Below, in pieces: positions 63,505 to 64,000 of a stretch of 64,000 nucleotides of DNA. Both the position numbers and the translations under genes were made by a program. Numbering within the stretch: position 1 is the stretch's first letter; every line of letters starts with the position of its first letter. A model generated the notes under the pieces. It searched no databases and was not told the DNA's origin. It was given only the letters and a program-made list of their open reading frames with translations. The DNA is from CBDDKZ01 sp965230415 (GTDB lineage Bacteria > Bacteroidota > Bacteroidia > Cytophagales > JAAEPT01): the NCBI GenBank assembly GCA_965230415.1, contig CBDDKZ010000005.1, forward strand, positions 1,178,001-1,242,000, given 5' to 3'.

Positions 63505-64000
63505 GTGTATTTCTTATAGGTCTTCCGGGAAGTGGTAAAACTACATTAGGCAAACTATTAGCCGAAAAACTCGCTGTTCCTTTTATCGATCTCGATGAAG
63601 AAATTGAAAAACAAAGTGCATTAACTATACCTCAAATTTTCGAACAATTTGGTGAAGACCATTTCCGAAAATTAGAACGGAAGGTATTACATATGAATCT
63701 CCGCAAAGGAGTAACTATTGTTTCAACTGGTGGTGGCACTCCCTGTTTTTTTGATAATATAGAGCAAATTAATAAACACGGTCAATCGGTTTTCATCGAT
63801 GTGAGCCCACAAGAAATAGTAAGAAGAATGCTTACAGCTGATAGTATTCAGAACAGGCCTCTGCTAAAGGATAAATCTGACGATGATTTAATTTTGGAAA
63901 TTGAAAACAAGCGAAAAGAGCGACTTCCGTTCTATAATCAGTGCCTCCTGCATGTCAAAGGCGACAAGCTCGAAGTTCACGACCTGGAAAAAGCGCTAAA
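63501..64000 (+). CDS. aroK: Shikimate kinase, 3' end beyond window
   Basis: The first 166 codons of shikimate kinase, which phosphorylates shikimate in the aromatic amino-acid pathway. The start is an ATGA overlap with the permease. The P-loop LIGLPGSGKTTLGK lies at residues 5-18. The shikimate-binding Asp pair is in FIDLDEEIE (about 28-36), with DHFRKLERKVL (about 53-63) and the STGGGTPCF loop (about 76-84) following. The lid motif is NRPLLKDK (about 111-118). Family members have about 170 residues, so only the last few are missing. It is not clear that the enzyme is functionally linked to the permease upstream. Confidence 0.95.
   Translation, partial: MSVFLIGLPGSGKTTLGKLLAEKLAVPFIDLDEEIEKQSALTIPQIFEQFGEDHFRKLERKVLHMNLRKGVTIVSTGGGTPCFFDNIEQINKHGQSVFIDVSPQEIVRRMLTADSIQNRPLLKDKSDDDLILEIENKRKERLPFYNQCLLHVKGDKLEVHDLEKAL

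Noticed and set aside
1..64000. tRNA, rRNA, riboswitch, insertion sequence or prophage genes
   Set aside because: I looked for cloverleaf-like segments, transposases, integrases and phage proteins and found none I could support.

Overview
The window reads as a chromosomal segment of a Bacteroidota bacterium, probably a marine or free-living member of the Flavobacteriia/Cytophagia/Saprospiria side of the phylum. The evidence is five predicted type IX secretion cargo proteins (type A tails on a glycoside hydrolase and an M43 protease, type B gliding-associated tails on three giant repeat proteins), TAnnTTTG-type -7 promoter boxes, almost no Shine-Dalgarno sequences, and family-typical genes (DUF1599, a BT_3928-like DoxX protein, DUF6150, CdaA next to FolP). 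The genus cannot be fixed from the sequence alone. I saw no tRNA, rRNA, CRISPR array, insertion sequence or prophage.

Region 1 (1-17159) is a polysaccharide island arranged around a regulatory cassette. Leftward genes: two sulfotransferases (one cut by the window edge), a Wzx-type flippase and a WcaJ-type priming sugar transferase. Rightward genes: a Wza-like export lipoprotein, a Wzz/Wzc-like co-polymerase whose kinase domain has lost its catalytic motifs, a GT4 and a WecG/TagA/CpsF glycosyltransferase, an MBOAT O-acyltransferase with an SGNH-like partner, and two more sulfotransferases. The expected product is a sulfated, O-acylated surface or exported polysaccharide. Between the two arms is an ECF sigma factor, overlapped by a single-chain protein predicted to span both membranes (cytoplasmic head, inner-membrane helix, long linker, outer-membrane barrel) and a small lipoprotein. 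This layout matches the dual membrane-spanning anti-sigma (Dma) type described in Bacteroides.

Region 2 (17160-39587) is mostly housekeeping: a secreted clan GH-A glycoside hydrolase, a secreted protein of unknown function, DsbD, an M20 dipeptidase, PlsY, a tpiA-DUF6150-prmA-giant exported protein operon, pstSCAB, a Na/Pi cotransporter, a methyltransferase and an EamA transporter. Eleven-base-period TAAC repeats resembling PhoB/PhoP boxes precede pstS and also dsbD. A strong terminator closes the block.

Region 3 (39588-58814) is a surface-protein region: a 2114-residue SprB-repeat protein containing three 699-bp tandem supermodules, an alpha/beta hydrolase, an AraC regulator, an M43 metalloprotease, and two tandem ~1385-residue paralogues with about twelve Ig-like units each.

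Region 4 (58815-64000) is housekeeping: cdaA-folP leftward; DUF1599, a DoxX/MauE-thioredoxin protein, a DppB/OppB-like permease and a shikimate kinase (cut by the edge) rightward.
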